7,142 nucleotides of DNA from Actinomycetes bacterium (lineage in GTDB: Bacteria > Actinomycetota > Acidimicrobiia > Acidimicrobiales > RAAP-2): the NCBI GenBank assembly GCA_021787255.1, contig JAJYMD010000146.1:1-7142 (forward strand), in the 5' to 3' direction. Positions 6,587 to 7,142 of this stretch are shown piece by piece. Below the pieces are notes generated by a model, which was not told where the DNA came from, ran no database searches, and was given only the letters and a program-made list of their open reading frames with translations. Within the stretch, counting starts at the first letter, position 1. Every line of letters starts with the position of its first letter. The position numbers and the translations under genes are program-made.

Positions 6587-7051
6587 ATGCTCGAGCCCGG
6601 AACCGTCGCGCCGGAGTTCACGCTTCCAGACCAGCACGGCGCGCCGGTGTCCCTCTCGGACCATCGCGGGCACTGGGTGGTGCTGTGGTGGTACCCGAAA
6701 GCCGCGACCCCCGGTTGAACGGTCCAAGGACGGGGCCTGCGTGACAGGTCCGACGAGCTGGAGGCAGCCGACGCCGTCGTGCTCGGCGCCTCCTTCGACA
6801 CGCCGGAGGAGAACAAGGCGTTCGCCGACGCCGAAGGCTTCGGCTTCCGGCTCCTGTCGGACCTGGACCGATCGGTGGGACGCCGCTACGAGGTCGTGCG
6901 CCCTGCCGGCGACGAGTACGCCGACTATGCGATGCGGATCGCCTACCTGATCGACCCCGACGGTACGATCCGGCAGTCCTTCGAGGTCACCGACGTGGGC
7001 GGCTTCGCCGAGACGGTGCTCTCGGCGCTCGCCGGCTGGAGTGGCGCGTAG
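6587..7051 (+). CDS. bcp: Bcp/PrxQ-type peroxiredoxin with in-frame TGA (selenocysteine) at the catalytic position
   Basis: Thiol peroxidase that reduces H2O2 and organic hydroperoxides. From ATG 6587 to TAG 7049-7051 there are 154 codons in one frame, close to the 156 aa of E. coli Bcp, and the only interruption is TGA at codon 44. Before it come PEFTLPDQHGAPVSLSD (9-25) and LWWYPKAATPG (33-43); after it TVQGRGLRD (45-53), LGASFDTPEENKAFAD (66-81), LLSDLD (89-94) and MRIAYLIDPDG (116-126), with the conserved active-site Arg R117. E. coli Bcp reads YPKAMTPGCTVQACGLRD here, so the TGA replaces the peroxidatic Cys of PxxxTxxC exactly. No frameshift is needed. The resolving Cys position (codon 49) is Arg, and there is no other Cys, so the product would be a one-Sec enzyme. 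It is separated from trpA by 74 bases and has its own promoter. A nonsense mutation or sequencing error is the alternative. Automated calls would give a 43-aa stub and a 90-aa fragment starting near 6779. Confidence 0.88.
6716..6718 (+). other. Recoded UGA codon, selenocysteine at residue 44
   Basis: TGA stands where Bcp/PrxQ proteins have their peroxidatic cysteine, in the same frame as strong homology on both sides. Cys-to-Sec replacement at this residue is known in other bacterial peroxiredoxins. Decoding would need SelA, SelB, SelD and tRNA-Sec, none of which are in this window. Confidence 0.82.
6733..6751 (+). promoter_or_regulatory. Candidate bacterial SECIS stem-loop
   Basis: GGGCCTG (6733-6739) pairs with CAGGTCC (6745-6751): seven pairs, one of them G-T, closing a 5-base loop CGTGA (6740-6744). 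The loop starts 21 bases after the TGA and has G at its second position. Both features fit bacterial SECIS elements (17 bases in E. coli fdhF, whose loop also has G second). A further C6731-G6752 pair is possible across a bulged G6732. Fit to the organism's SelB is untested, and GC-rich DNA folds easily. Confidence 0.6.
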
Positions 7052-7063
7052 GCCTGGTGGATC

Positions 7064-7078
7064 GCGCGCGACGCGCGC
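7064..7078 (+). terminator. GC-only hairpin downstream of the peroxiredoxin, weak terminator candidate
   Basis: GCGCGC (7064-7069) and GCGCGC (7073-7078) pair around a GAC loop, 12 bases after the TAG. No T-run follows, so a classical Rho-independent terminator is not supported. It could still pause transcription or protect a 3' end. Confidence 0.25.
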
Positions 7079-7095
7079 CTCGGCTGGTCGGGACG

Positions 7096-7142
7096 GAGGG
7101 CTGCGAGCGGGAGGGCTGCGAGCGGGTGGGCTGCGAGCGGGA
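7096..7142. repeat. 15-bp tandem repeat, at least three copies, running off the window
   Basis: GAGGGCTGCGAGCGG is at 7096-7110 and 7111-7125, and a copy with one change (GTGGG for GAGGG) is at 7126-7140. The final GA begins what may be a fourth. The period is a multiple of three, so it could code a pentapeptide repeat on either strand, but no gene can be supported in 7052-7142 from this window alone. Confidence 0.85.

Noticed and set aside
6779..7051. Independent 90-aa gene starting at GTG 6779
   Set aside because: It is the C-terminal part of the peroxiredoxin, in the same frame as the 6587 start. It has no Shine-Dalgarno and would lack the catalytic site.
6587..7051. Peroxiredoxin as a frameshifted or decayed pseudogene
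   Set aside because: Both halves are in one frame, no codons are missing relative to Bcp, and the single stop coincides with the catalytic Cys, which favours recoding. A nonsense mutation is not fully excluded.
1..7142. CRISPR array, tRNA, rRNA or insertion sequence
   Set aside because: No spaced repeats of CRISPR type, no cloverleaf-like or rRNA sequence, and no transposase or terminal inverted repeats were found; the tandem repeats are directly adjacent copies without spacers.

Overview
The window is a very GC-rich, tightly packed, single-strand stretch of bacterial DNA. All eight supported genes read on the + strand, with 1-4 base stop/start overlaps and frequent GTG/TTG starts. The his/trp linkage (hisI running directly into trpE), the high GC content and leaderless-type promoters all suggest an actinobacterial genome. 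A stand-alone trpF argues against the Streptomyces/Mycobacterium-type lineages, in which PriA replaces TrpF, and would fit a deeper branch such as Acidimicrobiia. That placement is inference.

Layout. 1-281: 3' part of hisI (histidine biosynthesis), cut by the window edge. 278-1885: trpE, overlapping hisI by a TTGA junction. 1856-1906: three perfect tandem copies of a 17-bp unit that carries the trpE stop and the next start. 1899-2852: a YgfZ-family folate-binding / Fe-S protein gene. 2882-2887: likely leaderless promoter. 2895-3746 trpC, 3728-4486 trpF, 4483-5739 trpB and 5736-6512 trpA form a block in which each gene overlaps the next. 6513-6586: a short spacer with a 16-bp perfect palindrome abutting a second leaderless-type -10 box. 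6587-7051: a Bcp/PrxQ-type peroxiredoxin. 7052-7142: non-coding as far as can be seen, with a GC hairpin and a 15-bp tandem repeat running off the edge.

How the genes work together. TrpE commits chorismate to anthranilate. TrpF and TrpC then convert phosphoribosyl-anthranilate to indole-glycerol phosphate, and TrpA/TrpB finish tryptophan. trpD and the glutaminase trpG are not in the window. YgfZ has no known step in the pathway and is a guest in the operon.

The most notable item is the peroxiredoxin. Its reading frame is intact for 154 codons except for one in-frame TGA at 6716-6718, exactly where the peroxidatic cysteine of Bcp belongs (PxxxTxxC becomes PxxxTxxTGA). A stem-loop with a bacterial SECIS-like layout lies just downstream. 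This is best read as a selenocysteine peroxiredoxin that ordinary gene callers would truncate or split. It has no other cysteine, so it would be a '1-Sec' enzyme that depends on an external thiol.
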